Shown piece after piece: positions 42,670 to 42,969 of a DNA stretch of 42,969 bases (position 1 is the first letter of the stretch; each line of letters starts with the position of its first letter). The stretch is from contig JBAWYD010000004.1 of assembly GCA_037143735.1 (NCBI GenBank), positions 1 to 42,969 on the forward strand, written 5' to 3'. The notes beneath the pieces are model-generated. The model saw nothing but the letters and a program-made list of their open reading frames with translations, made no database searches and was not told the DNA's origin. This DNA comes from JAPLJQ01 sp037143735 (GTDB taxonomy: Bacteria; Desulfobacterota; Syntrophia; Syntrophales; UBA2185). Position numbers and translations under genes: made by a program.

Positions 42670-42756
42670 TCAACCCACGATATGGGATATGGCTTCCTTG
42701 ATATGACTCCCCGTATCGAGGGCAAAGACAGGCATATCTTCCGGATTCTTATTCAA
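42670..42756 (-). CDS. Doubtful 28-codon ORF overlapping the rpoZ stop
   Basis: A minus-strand frame starts with TTG at 42756, inside the last codons of rpoZ, and ends with TGA at 42670-42672. It is preceded by GAGG six bases upstream and would encode (M)NKNPEDMPVFALDTGSHIKE plus eight more residues. I do not recognise it. It may be a coupled micropeptide, a remnant of a longer rpoZ reading frame, or chance. Confidence 0.2.
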   Translation of the reverse strand: MNKNPEDMPVFALDTGSHIKEAISHIVG

Positions 42757-42969
42757 TGTATTCCTCATCCCCAATGAATTCAGTTTCATCCAGGATGGGC
42801 TTGAAATCATCCTTGAAACTTAGCAGATAATCGGGATCTGCATACAAAACCTTTCTGTCCGCTATTTCTCTGAGGGCCGCTACAACTTCTCGATTGTTCT
42901 TTACATCTGTCAAAGGTTTCGAGCCTTTCAGAAGTTGTCGCGCCCTCTTGGCTGTCAGTATAACCAGTG
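42749..42969 (-). CDS. rpoZ: DNA-directed RNA polymerase subunit omega (partial, N-terminus outside window)
   Basis: Omega helps beta' fold and forms part of ppGpp site 1. The last 72 codons are in the window. They include the family core LVILTAKRARQLLKGSKPL and VVAALREIADRKV, followed by an acidic tail (DYLLSFKDDFKPILDETEFIG) ending at the TAA at 42749-42751. Omega proteins in this group can be longer than the roughly 68 residues of some relatives. The start lies beyond the window. Confidence 0.9.
   Translation of the reverse strand, partial: LVILTAKRARQLLKGSKPLTDVKNNREVVAALREIADRKVLYADPDYLLSFKDDFKPILDETEFIGDEEYIE

Overview
The window is a housekeeping region of a Gram-negative bacterial chromosome, almost all of it read from the minus strand. 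A large part is one very long run of translation and transcription genes. An LptD outer-membrane protein, an omega-containing RNA polymerase, PilC, the tRNA order Thr-Tyr-Gly-Thr ahead of secE-nusG, and the direct link of rpoBC to the str, S10, spc and alpha operons together suggest a deltaproteobacterium (Desulfobacterota, perhaps near Syntrophales). The assignment is inferred from gene order and protein style, not from any search.

Layout in the direction of transcription (high to low coordinates). (1) 42969-36753: the 3' part of rpoZ, a doubtful mini-ORF, rlmB, pilC, a lone tRNA-Pro(CGG) on the plus strand, a DUF1178 zinc-ribbon protein, a fused cysteine synthase / cysteinyl-tRNA synthetase, and a MEMO-family protein (AmmeMemoRadiSam system protein B). 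(2) 36607-23853: a near-consensus promoter, tRNA-Thr(TGT), tRNA-Tyr(GTA), tRNA-Gly(TCC), tRNA-Thr(GGT), rpmG, tRNA-Trp(CCA), secE, nusG, rplK, rplA, rplJ, rplL, rpoB and rpoC. (3) 23792-4732: rpsL, rpsG, fusA, tuf, then rpsJ through rplO, secY, map, infA, rpmJ, rpsM, rpsK, rpsD, rpoA and rplQ. The run closes with a clear Rho-independent terminator at 4631-4663. (4) 4528-1: a small EF-Tu-domain-2-like protein, a metallo-beta-lactamase-fold phosphodiesterase-like enzyme, folC, and the first 677 codons of lptD.

The genes of regions 2 and 3 make ribosomes, RNA polymerase, elongation factors and the Sec channel. I saw no convincing terminator inside the run. Two intergenic RNA structures look regulatory: an L10-type kink-turn leader upstream of rplJ, and paired hairpins between rpsJ and rplC. 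The S4, S14, L24, L33 and L36 proteins are all the zinc-binding (C+) kind.

The item most worth a second look is the 769-residue cysteine synthase::CysRS fusion. Its synthase half keeps the PLP motifs. Its CysRS half departs from the standard at the HIGH motif (HVGS) and at one zinc ligand (Val in place of Glu). Other oddities are the missing tufB between tRNA-Thr(GGT) and rpmG, the missing adk between secY and map, and a MEMO protein without its usual partners nearby.
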